Assembly: GCA_929200315.1 (NCBI GenBank)
Contig: CAKMZB010000002.1
Location: 153,852 to 217,851, forward strand
Length of the DNA stretch: 64,000 nucleotides
Reading direction: 5' to 3'
Source of the DNA: an uncultured Alphaproteobacteria bacterium
GTDB taxonomy: Bacteria > Pseudomonadota > Alphaproteobacteria > Rhizobiales > Rhizobiaceae
The first letter of the stretch is position 1. Every line of letters starts with the position of its first letter. The notes below the pieces were generated by a model. It had not been told where the DNA came from, made no database searches, and worked only from the letters and a program-made list of their open reading frames with translations. The translations under genes were made by a program, and so were the position numbers. Of this stretch, positions 25,655 through 35,886 are shown piece by piece.

Positions 25655-26821
25655 ATGACACCTTTTGCCTTCAACACCACTCCCTCCATCATCTTTGAAG
25701 ACGGCGCTGCAGTCGACATGGCCAAGCGCTGCGGTAGGGCGCTGGGAGAGCGTGTACTATTCGTCACTGATGCCGGAATCATGAAACTTGGTCTGGCTGA
25801 CGGCGCGATTGCGAACCTGCGGGATGCGGGCCATACGGTGACGATATTCGATGCCGTGGAAGCCGACCCGTCCCGCGTGACTCTGGACACAACCACCGCT
25901 GCGGCTAGGAACGTTGGTGCGACCGGGATCGTCGGGTTCGGCGGTGGCTCTTCCATGGATGTTGCCAAGCTCGTTGCGCTGCTTGCAGGCTCTGCCGAAA
26001 ACCTTGACGAGGCTTGGGGTGTTGGCAACGCTAAAGGTCCGCGCCTGCCGCTCGTACTCGTGCCGACCACGGCGGGAACAGGTTCGGAAGTGACGCCGGT
26101 TTCCATCATTACCGTGGAAGGGGAGACCAAGCTTGGCGTCGTCTCACCGATCATTCTGCCGGACATTGCTCTCCTTGACGCAACTCTCACCCTTGGCCTG
26201 CCGCCTGCGGTGACGGCTGCGACGGGGATCGACGCAATGGTTCACGCTATCGAAGCGATTGCCTCGGCCTCCGCCAACAACAACCCGATCTCGCAGGTGC
26301 TGGGGCGCGAGGCGTTGGTGTTGCTGGGGGCGAATATTGAGACGGCAGTGAAAAATGGGGCGAATGCTGCCGCGCGGGGGGCGATGCTGCTTGGCTCTAT
26401 GTTGGCAGGGCAGGCCTTCGCCAATTCCCCTGTCGCAGCCGTTCATGCGCTTGCTTACCCAATTGGCGGGCGTTTCCACATTCCCCATGGCCTCTCCAAC
26501 GCACTCGTGTTGCCCCATGTGTTGCGTTTCAATGCGGCTAATGGCGAGGCAGCGAAAATCTATGCGAGCCTGGCACCGCTCGTCTTTCCAGACATCGATA
26601 CGGGAGAATCGTCGCAAGCCATCACTGCTGCCTTCGCGGAGCGATTGGTTGCACTCGCGATCGATCTTGGCCTGCCGACACGGCTGCGGGATGTCGATAT
26701 TCCGCAAGATGCCTGTGAGGGTATGGCGGAAGCGGCAATGGCGCAGCAGCGCCTGCTTGTGAACAATCCGCGCAAGGTAACGCAGGCCGATGCGCTGGCG
26801 ATTTACAGGGCCGCGTGGTGA
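25655..26821 (+). CDS. Iron-containing alcohol dehydrogenase
   Basis: A 388-residue group III metal-dependent alcohol dehydrogenase. The NAD(P)-binding motif GGGSSMDVAK (about 93-102) and PTTAGTGSEVTP are present. Iron ligands are expected from the ATGIDAMVHAIEA segment (Asp and His) and from the two histidines in VHALAYPIGGRFHIPHGLSNA. It reduces or oxidises an alcohol/aldehyde or maleylacetate-like substrate; the exact one is not evident. The stop overlaps the thioesterase start in GTGA, so it heads a four-gene operon that also holds SlyX and a benzoate-type transporter. That association hints at aromatic compound metabolism. Confidence 0.88.
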   Translation: MTPFAFNTTPSIIFEDGAAVDMAKRCGRALGERVLFVTDAGIMKLGLADGAIANLRDAGHTVTIFDAVEADPSRVTLDTTTAAARNVGATGIVGFGGGSSMDVAKLVALLAGSAENLDEAWGVGNAKGPRLPLVLVPTTAGTGSEVTPVSIITVEGETKLGVVSPIILPDIALLDATLTLGLPPAVTAATGIDAMVHAIEAIASASANNNPISQVLGREALVLLGANIETAVKNGANAAARGAMLLGSMLAGQAFANSPVAAVHALAYPIGGRFHIPHGLSNALVLPHVLRFNAANGEAAKIYASLAPLVFPDIDTGESSQAITAAFAERLVALAIDLGLPTRLRDVDIPQDACEGMAEAAMAQQRLLVNNPRKVTQADALAIYRAAW

Positions 26822-27249
26822 GCAGGCCGGAGCCATCCAAGCGGCGCGATTATCCGCTCTTTCGCACCCTCCAGACCCGTTGGGAGGACATGGATTGCTA
26901 CGGACATGTCAACAATGTCACGTATCTGTCCTATTTCGATACGGCGATTAACGGTTGGTATCTTGATGATGGTCTCCTCACCATGCCGGCTTCTGACGCG
27001 CTCTTTCTCGTGGTGGAAAACGGGGCCCACTATTTTGGCGAGATCACATTTGCCCAGATCGTTCACGCGGGTATCCGGGCGCTGAAGGTTGGCACGTCGT
27101 CCGTCACCTATGACATTGCCCTTTTCACCGATGAAGATGAGACCGCTTGTGCCCGGGGGCGATACACCCATGTGCTGGTGGATGCGCAGACCCGTCGCCC
27201 AACCCCCATTTCTGGTCATCGCCGCGAAAAGCTGGAGGCATTGCTCTAA
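26818..27249 (+). CDS. Acyl-CoA thioesterase, 4-hydroxybenzoyl-CoA thioesterase family
   Basis: A 143-residue hotdog-fold thioesterase. The active-site segment WEDMDCYGHVNNVTYLSYFD (about 24-43) has the catalytic aspartate and the HVNN pattern of the 4HBT family. A single short hotdog domain fills the protein. GTG 26818 overlaps the Fe-ADH stop (GTGA); a GTG one codon earlier is also possible. SlyX begins two bases after its stop. It should hydrolyse a CoA thioester in the cytoplasm. The aromatic or aliphatic nature of the acyl group is not resolved. Confidence 0.85.
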   Translation: MSRPEPSKRRDYPLFRTLQTRWEDMDCYGHVNNVTYLSYFDTAINGWYLDDGLLTMPASDALFLVVENGAHYFGEITFAQIVHAGIRALKVGTSSVTYDIALFTDEDETACARGRYTHVLVDAQTRRPTPISGHRREKLEALL

Positions 27250-27251
27250 TC

Positions 27252-27464
27252 ATGTCCGACCCGACCGAAAACCGTATCCAGGCGCTGGAAGAACTGGCTG
27301 CTCACCAGGCGAGCGAGATTGAAAGCCTGTCTGAGCAATTGCGCCAGCAATGGACGCGCGTTGATGAACTCACCACGGCCATGCTGCGTTTGCGCGATCG
27401 TATGACCGAGGTGGAAGAGGGTGGGACGGGCGCGCACGAAAACACGCCACCGCCCCACTATTAG
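27252..27464 (+). CDS. slyX: SlyX family protein
   Basis: A 70-residue SlyX homolog. Almost the whole protein is a coiled coil (RIQALEELAAHQASEIESLS and onward) and the C-terminus ends in PPPHY, as is usual for SlyX. Function is unknown even in Escherichia coli. Start ATG 27252 follows the thioesterase stop by two bases, and the BenE gene begins 31 bases after its stop, so it sits inside the operon. Confidence 0.85.
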   Translation: MSDPTENRIQALEELAAHQASEIESLSEQLRQQWTRVDELTTAMLRLRDRMTEVEEGGTGAHENTPPPHY

Positions 27465-27495
27465 GGGTGACCATTTGTTCCTGATTGGTCGAACC

Positions 27496-28668
27496 ATGCG
27501 CGACTTTACACCTTCTGCTATCTTTATCGGTATTCTTGCCGCCCTTGTGGGCTTTGCCTCCACCTTTGCGCTGGTGCTTGCCGGTTTGCGTTCAGTGGGC
27601 GCGACGGACGCTCAGGCCGCGTCTGGTCTGATGGCGCTGCTGGTGACTTGCGGCCTGTCCAGCATCATCCTCTCCTGGAAAACCCGCATCCCGATTGCGG
27701 GAGCCTGGTCTGCTCCGGGTGCGGCTTTGCTGATACTCACCGGCGAAGTTGCTGGCGGTTTCGCCGCAGCGGTTGGCGCGTTTTTGATCTGTGCTGTGCT
27801 CATCATCGTCAGTGGGTTGGTGAAGCCCTTCGCCCGCTTGGTAGCGTCCATCCCAACACCCCTCGCTGCTGCGATGTTGGCAGGTGTGCTGCTTCCCATT
27901 TGCCTCGCACCCATGCGGGCAATCGGGGAGAATGTTTGGTTTGGTCTGCCCATTCTCGTGGCGTGGATTATCGGCTTGAGGCTTCACCGCCTGCTTGCCG
28001 TACCCTTTGCACTGGCCGGGTTTTTGGGCGTGATGATCTTCGGCATCGACCTGCCCGCTGACTGGGCAAGTGGGGTTGGCGCTGCAATCATACCAGACCC
28101 TCAGTTTGTTACGCCGGTCATTACCGTCTCGGCAACGCTTTCCATCGCTCTGCCGCTCTTTGTGGTGACAATGGCTTCGCAGAACGTGCCCGGTCTCGCC
28201 GTGCTTCATGCTTTCGGTTACCGACCGGACCAAGGGCCGCTTATAGCGACTACTGGTGTCCTCAGTTTTACCGGGGCCTTTTTCGGCGGCCATGCCATCA
28301 ATCTTGCTGCGATCACAGCGGCCATGGTGGTGGGGGATGAAGCAGGGCCGGACCCTGCCCGGCGCTGGGCGGGAGCTGTGGTCAACGGTATTGCCTATAT
28401 TGTGATCGGTTTGACGGCTGGCGCGTCCGTCGCCTTTGTCTCCCTCGCGCCACCTGTGCTTATTGAAGCGGTGGCTGGCCTTGCGCTGGTTTTTGCCCTC
28501 ATCACCGCAACGCAAACCGCCTTTGCCAATGAGGACATGCGCGCTGCCGCTGCTGTGACATTCCTTGCGGCAGCTTCAGGTATCACGATCATCGGAGTGT
28601 CCGGCGCGTTCTGGGGGCTGCTTGCCGGCATCGCGATGACGATGCTGGTCCGGCGCAAGGATGCTTAG
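27496..28668 (+). CDS. BenE family benzoate/proton symporter-like transporter
   Basis: A 390-residue inner-membrane protein with about eleven to twelve hydrophobic segments and the BenE motifs ([17 protein letters not shown] near residues 57-73, and the [14 protein letters not shown] segment near 265-285). BenE proteins import benzoate or related aromatic acids with protons. ATG 27496 is chosen; a TTG at 27475 with AGGGG upstream is a good alternative and would add seven residues. It is the last gene of the Fe-ADH/thioesterase/SlyX operon, and its stop interlocks with the stop of convergent recR. Confidence 0.85.
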   Translation: MRDFTPSAIFIGILAALVGFASTFALVLAGLRSVGATDAQAASGLMALLVTCGLSSIILSWKTRIPIAGAWSAPGAALLILTGEVAGGFAAAVGAFLICAVLIIVSGLVKPFARLVASIPTPLAAAMLAGVLLPICLAPMRAIGENVWFGLPILVAWIIGLRLHRLLAVPFALAGFLGVMIFGIDLPADWASGVGAAIIPDPQFVTPVITVSATLSIALPLFVVTMASQNVPGLAVLHAFGYRPDQGPLIATTGVLSFTGAFFGGHAINLAAITAAMVVGDEAGPDPARRWAGAVVNGIAYIVIGLTAGASVAFVSLAPPVLIEAVAGLALVFALITATQTAFANEDMRAAAAVTFLAAASGITIIGVSGAFWGLLAGIAMTMLVRRKDA

Positions 28669-29312
28669 AGCTTGGTACGCGCCCGCAAGGCAGCCGACAG
28701 CGTGCCCTCGTCGAGATAGTCCAGCTCCCCCCCTACCGGGACGCCATGGGCGAGGCGGGAGATTGCGACATCTGCACCTTCCAGCCGGTCGGTGATGAAA
28801 TGCGCAGTGGTCTGGCCTTCCACCGTGGCGTTAACCGCGATGATGATCTCGCTGACCGCATCATCCTGCGCCCTGTCCACGAGCGCGGGAATGGAAAGAT
28901 CATCCGGCCCGATCCCATCTAATGGAGACAACGTGCCGCCGAGGACGTGGTAGAGCGCGTTCATGCTCCCGCCCGCGTCGTTGGCTCGCTCCAGGGCCCA
29001 GAGGTCGGAGACATCTTCAACAACGATGATCATCGAGTGATCCCGGCGTGGGTCGGAGCAGACATGACAGGGGTCGCTCGTGTCGATGTTGCCGCAGGTT
29101 GAGCAGATACCAACCGCCTCCACGGCCTCTGCCATGGCTCCGGCAAGGGGCACCATCAGCGCGTCCTTGCGCTTGACGAGATGGAGCGCAGCGCGTCGCG
29201 CCGAGCGAGGGCCAAGGCCTGGAAGGCGGGCGAGAAGCTGGATCAGTCGCTCGATTTCCTGACCGGGCTCCGCTGATCTGGCCGCTGGCTGAAGGTCGCG
29301 CGGGTCGTTCAT
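28665..29312 (-). CDS. recR: Recombination mediator protein RecR
   Basis: A 215-residue RecR, which works with RecF and RecO to load RecA on single-stranded gaps. In order: an N-terminal helix-hairpin-helix ([20 protein letters not shown]), a C4 zinc finger (C70, C73, C82, C85), and a Toprim domain ([10 protein letters not shown] and onward) with the C-terminal Walker-like segment. Length is normal. In many bacteria recR follows dnaX and ybaB. Here it lies two bases after the start side of corC, at the end of the long minus-strand block, and its stop interlocks with the BenE stop. Confidence 0.95.
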   Translation of the reverse strand: MNDPRDLQPAARSAEPGQEIERLIQLLARLPGLGPRSARRAALHLVKRKDALMVPLAGAMAEAVEAVGICSTCGNIDTSDPCHVCSDPRRDHSMIIVVEDVSDLWALERANDAGGSMNALYHVLGGTLSPLDGIGPDDLSIPALVDRAQDDAVSEIIIAVNATVEGQTTAHFITDRLEGADVAISRLAHGVPVGGELDYLDEGTLSAALRARTKL

Positions 29313-29314
29313 GC

Positions 29315-30454
29315 CTAATCTGCCTTCTTCGGCGTTTCCGCCGGGCCATCAGCGGCCGGTGGTGTCGGAGCTGGGGAAGCGGCGGCGGCGCGGCGGCGCT
29401 TATCGCGGGCCGATGTCTTGACGATCCTCACCCGCCGCACCCGGCGCGGGTCGGCCTCCATGATGCGGAATTCATAGGCGTTGAGGGGGCTTGTGCTTTC
29501 CCCCCGCACAACCTCGCCTCGCACTGGCACAGTTCCAGCCAGGGCAAAAACGAGGCCGCCCAGCGTATCGACATCGTCGGCCAGGTCACCGGGGTCAAAA
29601 TCCTTGCCCAGCGCCTCGGCAATCTTATCGAGTTCCATCCGAGCATCCACCAGCCATGCGCCATCGGTCTGCTCTTCGATGCGTGGCTCGGTGCCGTCTT
29701 CGAGATCATGCTCGTCTTCGATCTCTCCGACCACTTCCTCGACAATATCCTCCAGCGAAACGAGCCCATCGGTGCCGCCATATTCGTCTATCACCAGCGC
29801 CATCTGCGTGCGGGTTGCCTGCATTCGAGCCATCAGGTCGGCTGCCAGCATGGAGGGCGGGACAAAGAGCACGCGGCGGATGATGTCGGCCTCGTTCAGC
29901 TTTGCGTCGAGATCAACGCGGGCGAGATTAAGGCTCTCCTTGCCGTTCTTGGCGGAGGCGCGCTTGGTCATGTGCAGCATCAAGTCCTTAACGAGCACCA
30001 TGCCGCGCGGATCATCAAGGTTTTCCTCATAGACGGGCAGGCGGGAATGGCCGGTTTCTTCAAAACTATGAAGCACATCGCCGAGGCTGGTGTGGCGGTC
30101 AACGGCGTGGATTTGCGCCCGGGGAACCATCACGTCCTCCACCCGCTTTTCACGAAGCCGCAGAATGTTGGCGAGCATGGCCCGCTCTTCCGGCGAAAAG
30201 GTGCCGTCCCCGGACCCGCCGGCCTGAAGCGCCTCCGACAGATCTTCGCGTAAAGTGGAAGGGTTGCGCAGACGTAACCGGGCTATCAGGCGGGAGAAAA
30301 TTCCGCCCTGGGTCTGCTTTTCCGGTTGGTGAACCAGCGCCCGGTCATCCGCGATCGGTGGCGGTGCGGGCGCGGAGGGACTGGACGGGTCGCCAGCTTG
30401 TTGCGAAGCGCCCGGTTCGTCGGGTGAGGTGTCTGTGGAAGATCGGTCGGGCAT
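29315..30454 (-). CDS. CorC/HlyC-type hemolysin family protein with CBS pair
   Basis: A 379-residue cytoplasmic protein. A proline- and alanine-rich N-terminus (1-45) precedes a CBS-pair region (about 105-245, [11 protein letters not shown] and [20 protein letters not shown]) and a C-terminal CorC_HlyC domain (about 260-345). There is no DUF21 membrane domain, so it is the soluble CorC type linked to magnesium/cobalt efflux and to cell-envelope genes. ATG 30454 is chosen over TTG 30475; neither has a convincing ribosome binding site. The tail after 345 is alanine/proline-rich. In related genomes lnt normally follows; here recR does. Confidence 0.88.
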   Translation of the reverse strand: MPDRSSTDTSPDEPGASQQAGDPSSPSAPAPPPIADDRALVHQPEKQTQGGIFSRLIARLRLRNPSTLREDLSEALQAGGSGDGTFSPEERAMLANILRLREKRVEDVMVPRAQIHAVDRHTSLGDVLHSFEETGHSRLPVYEENLDDPRGMVLVKDLMLHMTKRASAKNGKESLNLARVDLDAKLNEADIIRRVLFVPPSMLAADLMARMQATRTQMALVIDEYGGTDGLVSLEDIVEEVVGEIEDEHDLEDGTEPRIEEQTDGAWLVDARMELDKIAEALGKDFDPGDLADDVDTLGGLVFALAGTVPVRGEVVRGESTSPLNAYEFRIMEADPRRVRRVRIVKTSARDKRRRAAAASPAPTPPAADGPAETPKKAD

Positions 30455-30504
30455 GTGCGGGGAAACGGTAAGCAATTGTAGCGCTGTGTCCAGATGGTCA
30501 GGTG

Positions 30505-30945
30505 CTAGAGATAGGGATCGGAAATGCCCAGTCCAGCCAAAACCGTCGTTTCTCTTGCCTCCATCTGATCGGCCTCTTTGTCGTCCAGATGGTCGAGACC
30601 GACGAGATGCAGCGCGCCGTGGACTATGAGGTGGGTGGCGTGGTTGATGAGGCTCTTACCCTGCTCCACCGCCTCCCGCTCCAGCACACCACGAGCGAGG
30701 ACGATGTCACCGAGCAGCAGGCCATCCCCTTCGAAGGAGAGGACGTTGGTCGGCTTGTCTTTGTCACGATGAGCAGCGTTCAGGTCCTGGACCTGCTGGT
30801 CATTGGTGAGAAGAACGGAGATTTCGCTTCCCGGCTCCAGCTCGTTCTCCGCGAGCGCGGCTTTGACAGCTTGGGCGGCAAGGGCCTCCCAGTCCGTTCC
30901 GTCGGTCCAGGCTTCATCTGCAATGGCAACGTCAACAATGAGCAT
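30505..30945 (-). CDS. ybeY: rRNA maturation RNase YbeY
   Basis: A 146-residue zinc-dependent endoribonuclease for 16S rRNA 3' maturation and ribosome quality control. The metal site HGALHLVGLDH (H109, H113, H119) is complete, followed by DDKEADQMEARE. It starts at the last base of the PhoH stop. The phoH-ybeY-corC order is the standard arrangement. Confidence 0.95.
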   Translation of the reverse strand: MLIVDVAIADEAWTDGTDWEALAAQAVKAALAENELEPGSEISVLLTNDQQVQDLNAAHRDKDKPTNVLSFEGDGLLLGDIVLARGVLEREAVEQGKSLINHATHLIVHGALHLVGLDHLDDKEADQMEARETTVLAGLGISDPYL

Positions 30946-32042
30946 TACGGCTTGTGGGCCGCCGGGGTGTTGGCGTTGTCATAGGCGCGCACAATCCGGC
31001 CAACGAGTTTATGGCGCACAACGTCGGATGCATCGAAGGCAACCGAGATGATGCCTTCGACAGGCGTGAGCAAATGCAAAGCTTCCACGAGGCCTGAAAC
31101 CTGCCCGTTCGGCAGGTCGATCTGTGATGGATCGCCAGTGACGATCATCTTTGAGCCCTCGCCAAGACGGGTGAGGAACATTTTCATCTGCATCGAAGTC
31201 GTGTTCTGCGCTTCGTCAAGGATGATGGCGGCATGGGCGAGCGTGCGCCCGCGCATGAAGGCGAGCGGTGCAATCTCGATAATGCCGGAGGTGATCGCCC
31301 GCTCCACACGGTCACCGGGCATCATGTCGTAGAGCGCGTCGTAAAGCGGGCGCAGATAGGGATCGACCTTTTCCTTCATGTCGCCTGGCAGGAAACCGAG
31401 GCGCTCCCCCGCTTCCACCGCCGGGCGGGAGAGGATGATGCGGTCCACCGCACCACGCTCCAGGAGCGAAGCTGCATGGGCGACGGCGAGATAGGTCTTG
31501 CCGGTTCCTGCCGGGCCGGTGCCAAAGACAAGTTCGGCGCGGTCCATGGCGCGGATGTATGCGTCCTGCGTCGGCGTGCGGGCATGGATGGTTTTCTTGG
31601 CTGTGGAAATAGAGGCCATTGCAAGTTTTCCGCCCCCACCTTTGGCTGCTTTCTCCCCAGGCATATGGGTTTTCGCCTCCGCACGACTGGATTGGCGAAT
31701 CGCTCCTTCAACGTCGCCTGGGCCAATATCCTCTCCCGTCCGCACCCGCTCATAGAGCGCGTCGAGCACGGTATGAGCCTGTGCAACCTGCTCCGGTGCG
31801 CCACGCAGATGGACCTCGTTTCCGCGAGCAACGGCTTCGACGGAGAGGTCACGCTCAACAATGGCGAGATGCTCATCATATTGGCCAAACAAGGCTCTAG
31901 CGGCGTGATTGTCTGCAAAAGCGAGGGCGCGGTGATCTAAATCGGAGGCGCCCTTTGCGTTAGGGTTCGCGCCGTTTTCGCGTTCCGGGGCTTCGGTCAC
32001 GAAGGTTGGCAGCTCTTCGGGCGTGACGGGGATGTCGTTCAA
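30945..32042 (-). CDS. PhoH family ATPase
   Basis: A 365-residue PhoH-like P-loop ATPase. A basic, KH-like N-terminal region (about 40-120) is followed by the ATPase domain with Walker [14 protein letters not shown] (174-186) and Walker [12 protein letters not shown]. It is probably a nucleic acid-associated ATPase/helicase working with YbeY in RNA metabolism. The start overlaps the MiaB stop by four bases (ATGA), and its stop touches ybeY. Confidence 0.93.
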   Translation of the reverse strand: MNDIPVTPEELPTFVTEAPERENGANPNAKGASDLDHRALAFADNHAARALFGQYDEHLAIVERDLSVEAVARGNEVHLRGAPEQVAQAHTVLDALYERVRTGEDIGPGDVEGAIRQSSRAEAKTHMPGEKAAKGGGGKLAMASISTAKKTIHARTPTQDAYIRAMDRAELVFGTGPAGTGKTYLAVAHAASLLERGAVDRIILSRPAVEAGERLGFLPGDMKEKVDPYLRPLYDALYDMMPGDRVERAITSGIIEIAPLAFMRGRTLAHAAIILDEAQNTTSMQMKMFLTRLGEGSKMIVTGDPSQIDLPNGQVSGLVEALHLLTPVEGIISVAFDASDVVRHKLVGRIVRAYDNANTPAAHKP

Positions 32043-33442
32043 GCGGCGGCTTCCTCGGCGTTGATTGGACCCACTGGCATGGCGGAAAGGCTGTTGGCGT
32101 GGGCCGCGTCTATGGTGACGGAGACAATATCGCCAATAGCGCCCACAGACGAGGGGACTATGACACTTTGCAGCCAGGGGGAGCGGCCAATGAGTTGATC
32201 TTCGTGACGGCCGGGCTTTTCAAGCAGCACATCGACGGTCTTGCCGATGCAACCTGCGTTGAAAGCCAATTGCTGCTCGTTAAGCAGGCCCTGAAGGCGC
32301 AAGAGGCGTTCACTCTTCACCTCCTCGGCCACCTGATCCGCCATCTCCGCACCAGGCGTTCCGGGGCGCTTGGAATATTTGAAAGAGAAGCAAGAGGCAT
32401 AATTCGTTGCTTCCACGATTTTCAGCGTTTCTTCAAAATCGGCATCCGTTTCGCCGGGGAAACCGACGATGAAGTCGCCGGAAATTGCCATGTCCGGACG
32501 CACTTTGCGGACGCGGGCGATGATGTCGAGATAATGCGCCGCGGTATGGGAACGGTTCATGGCCTTCAGCACCCGGTCACTCCCAGCCTGCACGGGCAGG
32601 TGCAAATAGGGCATAAGGGTGGGCAGATCGCGATGGGCCTCAATCAGATCATTGCTCATGTCTTTGGGATGTGACGTGACGTAGCGCAGGCGGGCAATTC
32701 CGCGAACTTCAGCGAGCTCGCGCAGCAAATCGCCCAAACCCATGACTGTCCCGGTGCGGCTATCGCCGTGCCAGGCGTTGACATTCTGCCCAAGCAGCGT
32801 GATTTCGCGCACCCCCGCATCCACCAGCGCGCGGGCCTCGGTGAGGATCTGTGCGCGGGGGCGAGAGACCTCTGCGCCGCGGGTATAAGGCACAACGCAA
32901 AACGTGCAGAACTTGTCGCAACCTTCCTGCACAGTCAGAAACGCCGTCACGCCCCGCGCGGTGATCTGGCGTTTGGTGGCGAGCGGCATGTGCTCGAACT
33001 TGTCTTCAACCGCATAATCCGTAATGACCTGTGGCCCAGTTTTGGAGGCGCGGACAACTTCGCCAATGCGGTGATAGGTCTGCGGACCGACCACCAGATC
33101 GACGGCCTGCTCCCGTTTGATGATCTCTTCACCCTCTGCCTGCGCCACACAGCCCATCACACCGATTGTCAGCGGGCGGTCGGTGTCAGCCCGGCGTTTC
33201 TTCAGCTGACGGATGCGACCGAGATGGGAATAGACCTTCTCCGCTGCCCGCTCACGGATGTGGCAGGTGTTCAAAAGTACGAGGTCGGCATCGTCCATGT
33301 CCTGCGTCGGCGCATAGCCCTCTGCCTCCAGCGCATCGCCCATGCGCATAGAATCATAAACGTTCATCTGGCAGCCCCAGGTCTTGATGAAGACCTTTTT
33401 GGGAGCGGCTTCAGCGCCGGCATTTTTCGTCAATTCGCTCAT
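32039..33442 (-). CDS. miaB: tRNA-2-methylthio-N6-dimethylallyladenosine synthase MiaB
   Basis: A 467-residue radical-SAM methylthiotransferase that adds the methylthio group to i6A37 of tRNAs. The N-terminal domain provides auxiliary cluster cysteines C24, C60 and C98. The radical-SAM motif is C175, C179 and C182 (CDKFCTFC). A TRAM domain fills the C-terminus. Length is typical. It overlaps phoH by four bases downstream and the acyltransferase gene by four bases upstream (ATGA junctions). Confidence 0.96.
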   Translation of the reverse strand: MSELTKNAGAEAAPKKVFIKTWGCQMNVYDSMRMGDALEAEGYAPTQDMDDADLVLLNTCHIRERAAEKVYSHLGRIRQLKKRRADTDRPLTIGVMGCVAQAEGEEIIKREQAVDLVVGPQTYHRIGEVVRASKTGPQVITDYAVEDKFEHMPLATKRQITARGVTAFLTVQEGCDKFCTFCVVPYTRGAEVSRPRAQILTEARALVDAGVREITLLGQNVNAWHGDSRTGTVMGLGDLLRELAEVRGIARLRYVTSHPKDMSNDLIEAHRDLPTLMPYLHLPVQAGSDRVLKAMNRSHTAAHYLDIIARVRKVRPDMAISGDFIVGFPGETDADFEETLKIVEATNYASCFSFKYSKRPGTPGAEMADQVAEEVKSERLLRLQGLLNEQQLAFNAGCIGKTVDVLLEKPGRHEDQLIGRSPWLQSVIVPSSVGAIGDIVSVTIDAAHANSLSAMPVGPINAEEAAA

Positions 33443-34293
33443 GGCGTGCTGTCTAGAACGGAGGCTTGTCCCGGTCCACCCGTCAACATGGCGCGGATTG
33501 CGTCGCGGGTCTCGGCTGCCACCACCTTGCGATCACTCGTGTCATCAAGCCGTGTCGCCGGAGCGCAACGTACAGTTACGTCGAGGCCGCCCTTTAAGAT
33601 CAATGGCATGAGACTTTCCAGCAGGCCTACCTCGCCGGGCCAGGCGATGTGAGGGCGTTCTGCCCGGGTCAGCGGCATTCCGTGCAGCGTGTGGTAATGC
33701 AACGCTACCGGTTGCACCTGAGCGTGATCCACTGAGACCGCCTTGAGCGCGACTTTGGCAGCTTCAAACAACGGTGTTTTGAAAGGAAGAAGGGCGTTGG
33801 CGTCCCCTGTCGTGCCCTCGGGGAAGAGCACCATTGTTTCTTCCGCCGCCAGGCGCTCGGCAATTTCCGTTGCCTGCTGCCCTGCCTGGCGCCGATCGCC
33901 ACGCTCAATGAAGACCGTCCGCTGCATCCGCGCAAAGAGGCCGATCACCGGCCAATCGCGGATTTCCGATTTTGCGACGAAGGAGAGCGGGGCGACGGTG
34001 GACAGGACGGATATATCGAGCAGGCTTACATGATTGGCGACAATCAAGAGCGGTCGCTCCAGCGATACATCACCGTCGACATGTACCTTAACGCCAAGCA
34101 GCCAGAGCAAAATACGGTGGAACGTCACTGGCAGCTTTGCGGCCAGTTGCGACGCGAGACGCAGGAAGAGCAATTGAAGCGGAACGAGAATGGCGAGCAC
34201 CAGAAGAAGTATTGCGATGATGGCAACCAGCCGCAATGTGGCGATGCATCGTTCCGCCCATGGCGGAATCGTGTGGCCAAAAGCCTCAATCAT
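33439..34293 (-). CDS. 1-acyl-sn-glycerol-3-phosphate acyltransferase (PlsC-like)
   Basis: A 284-residue membrane-bound lysophospholipid acyltransferase. Hydrophobic segments lie at about 20-50. The catalytic motif NHVSLLD gives the H88-x4-D93 dyad, and the substrate motif FPEGT is at 157-161. It acylates lysophosphatidate or ornithine-lipid precursors. ATG 34293 overlaps the end of the Fur-family gene by eight bases; a TTG five codons upstream is an alternative. The place between fur and miaB is the conserved one for this order of bacteria. Confidence 0.88.
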   Translation of the reverse strand: MIEAFGHTIPPWAERCIATLRLVAIIAILLLVLAILVPLQLLFLRLASQLAAKLPVTFHRILLWLLGVKVHVDGDVSLERPLLIVANHVSLLDISVLSTVAPLSFVAKSEIRDWPVIGLFARMQRTVFIERGDRRQAGQQATEIAERLAAEETMVLFPEGTTGDANALLPFKTPLFEAAKVALKAVSVDHAQVQPVALHYHTLHGMPLTRAERPHIAWPGEVGLLESLMPLILKGGLDVTVRCAPATRLDDTSDRKVVAAETRDAIRAMLTGGPGQASVLDSTP

Positions 34294-34753
34294 CACCGTC
34301 TTTCGCAAGTGGCACAGCGTAAAGCTCCAACCGGTGATCGACGAGTCGGTAGCCGTGTTTGCGGGCTATTGCCTCTTGCAGCGCTTCGATCTCGGCATCG
34401 TGAAACTCTACGACCTCGCCGTTTGTCACGTCGATGAGATGATCGTGATGCTGATCCGGCGCTGGTTCATAGCGTGCGCGGCCATCGCGGAAGTCGTGGC
34501 GTTCTACAATTCCCGCATCCTCAAACAGTGCAACGGTGCGATAGACGGTGGAGATGGAAATGCGATCGTCGATTGCAGAGGCGCGGCGATAGACCTCCTC
34601 GGTATCGGGATGATCGTTCGCATCCCCCAACACCCGCGCGATGATGCGGCGCTGGTCCGTCATTCTCATGCCCTTGGCGATGCAGGCTTCTTCCAGCGTC
34701 ATGGGTTCTGATCGGTTTTGTTTGGGCGGCGGGTCAGGCCGGGTCGCGACCAT
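34286..34753 (-). CDS. Fur family transcriptional regulator (Fur/Mur type)
   Basis: A 155-residue metal-responsive repressor. The winged helix (about 18-90) includes MRMTDQRRIIARVL and ISISTVYRTVALFEDAGIVERH. The dimer/metal domain begins DQHHDHLIDVTNGEVVEF. The C-terminal CxxC zinc pairs of classical Fur are missing, as in alphaproteobacterial Mur/Fur. In this group the gene between rimI and plsC is usually the manganese-responsive Mur, but iron response cannot be excluded from sequence. An alternative start is at 34702. Confidence 0.88.
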   Translation of the reverse strand: MVATRPDPPPKQNRSEPMTLEEACIAKGMRMTDQRRIIARVLGDANDHPDTEEVYRRASAIDDRISISTVYRTVALFEDAGIVERHDFRDGRARYEPAPDQHHDHLIDVTNGEVVEFHDAEIEALQEAIARKHGYRLVDHRLELYAVPLAKDGDD

Positions 34754-34761
34754 GAGAAGGG

Positions 34762-35259
34762 CTAGAGCAGGGCCAGGGCCATGACAAGCGCGTCATGGCG
34801 TTCTGCTCCTGGTCCGGCAATGTTTTCATAATAACCGGCGCGGCGACCAATCTCGCGGAAGCCGAGGCGAGTGTAGAGCGCGACAGCCGCCTCGTTCCCA
34901 CCGTCGACTTCCAGAATGAGCCGCGCGAGGCGCTCGCTCTGGCAATGGCGGATCGCCTGACTCATCAGCGCTCTGCCAAAGCCTTCACCGCGCGCGGTTT
35001 GGTCGACGGCGATGGAAAGAATTTCTGCCTCGTCGGCGGCCTGGCGCAGCATGACGAAGCCGCAGGCTGGCTGCTGACCTCCGCCCTCACTGCGCACGAC
35101 AAGGCTTGTAACAGTGGGCTCCTCGGCAAGAACAGTGATTTCGCCGGTGGACCAGCCGCGGGGAAAGCCTTCGCTGTGCAACTCCGCCATACGGCGATGG
35201 TCGCTGGGTTGAGCTATCTGCACGAAGGGCATGGTTCTGCGTCGCATTTTCAGCCGCAT
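34762..35259 (-). CDS. rimI: Ribosomal protein alanine acetyltransferase RimI
   Basis: A 165-residue GNAT acetyltransferase. The acetyl-CoA site is in VDQTARGEGFGRALMSQAIR, followed by LEVDGGNEAAVALYTRLGF, typical of RimI. It acetylates the N-terminus of ribosomal protein S18 in the best-studied case. Its start codon shares one base with the tsaB stop. The tsaB-rimI-fur order is the usual one. Confidence 0.9.
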   Translation of the reverse strand: MRLKMRRRTMPFVQIAQPSDHRRMAELHSEGFPRGWSTGEITVLAEEPTVTSLVVRSEGGGQQPACGFVMLRQAADEAEILSIAVDQTARGEGFGRALMSQAIRHCQSERLARLILEVDGGNEAAVALYTRLGFREIGRRAGYYENIAGPGAERHDALVMALALL

Positions 35260-35882
35260 CAGGGTGCCGCTCCGGCGGGGATGGCTTGGGGCTTGGCATC
35301 CGGCGCACGCAGATAGAGCGCGTTCGGCGGCCGGTTCAGATGGGTGAGCGCGACGGCAGCAACTGCCGCGATAGGCGCGCTGGCGGCCCGGGAGATGATT
35401 TGGCTTTTTGATCCGGCCAAAAGATGCGCACCGCTTCCGGCGAGTCGGATAGGGTCTTTGGGGTGAGGCGTAGCTTTGCGGGCAGTGGGTTCTGATTCAT
35501 CGCCGGTTCCAAAGGCCTGCCACCAGACCTGCTCCCGCCGTGCGTCGATCGCGATGCCAATTGGCTTGTCGTCGCCAAAAGCATGGTTGAAAGCTTCCAG
35601 TACGGAAACACCAGTGCAGGGGCAGCCAAGTGCAAGCGCAAAACCGCGTGCGGCGGCTAGGCCGACCCGCAGGCCGGTAAAGGACCCCGGCCCGACGGTG
35701 ACGGCAATTTGCGAAATATTGTCAAGCGCGACATCCGCTTGGCCACGCAGCTCCTCGATCATCGGCATCAATCGTTCGGCATGGCCGCGGCCGATCTCTT
35801 CACTGGCACTCGCAAGCGCATGATCGCCTTCAAAAAAGCCTGCCGAGCAGGCCGGGCCGGCCGTGTCTATTGCAAGCAGCAA
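35259..35882 (-). CDS. tsaB: tRNA threonylcarbamoyladenosine biosynthesis protein TsaB
   Basis: A 207-residue ASKHA-fold protein that dimerises with TsaD for t6A37 tRNA modification. The N-terminal LLAIDTAGPACSAGFFEG and the glycine-rich VGPGSFTGLRVGLAAARG (about 63-80) are diagnostic. The C-terminal part is short. It starts five bases before the nifU-like stop on the minus strand and is coupled to rimI downstream. Confidence 0.95.
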   Translation of the reverse strand: MLLAIDTAGPACSAGFFEGDHALASASEEIGRGHAERLMPMIEELRGQADVALDNISQIAVTVGPGSFTGLRVGLAAARGFALALGCPCTGVSVLEAFNHAFGDDKPIGIAIDARREQVWWQAFGTGDESEPTARKATPHPKDPIRLAGSGAHLLAGSKSQIISRAASAPIAAVAAVALTHLNRPPNALYLRAPDAKPQAIPAGAAP

Positions 35883-35886
35883 GACC

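Noticed and set aside
27592-28515. 307-codon minus-strand open frame opposite BenE
   Set aside because: Its product is rich in His, Arg, Gln and Asp with no hydrophobic core, as expected of the antisense of a membrane protein gene.
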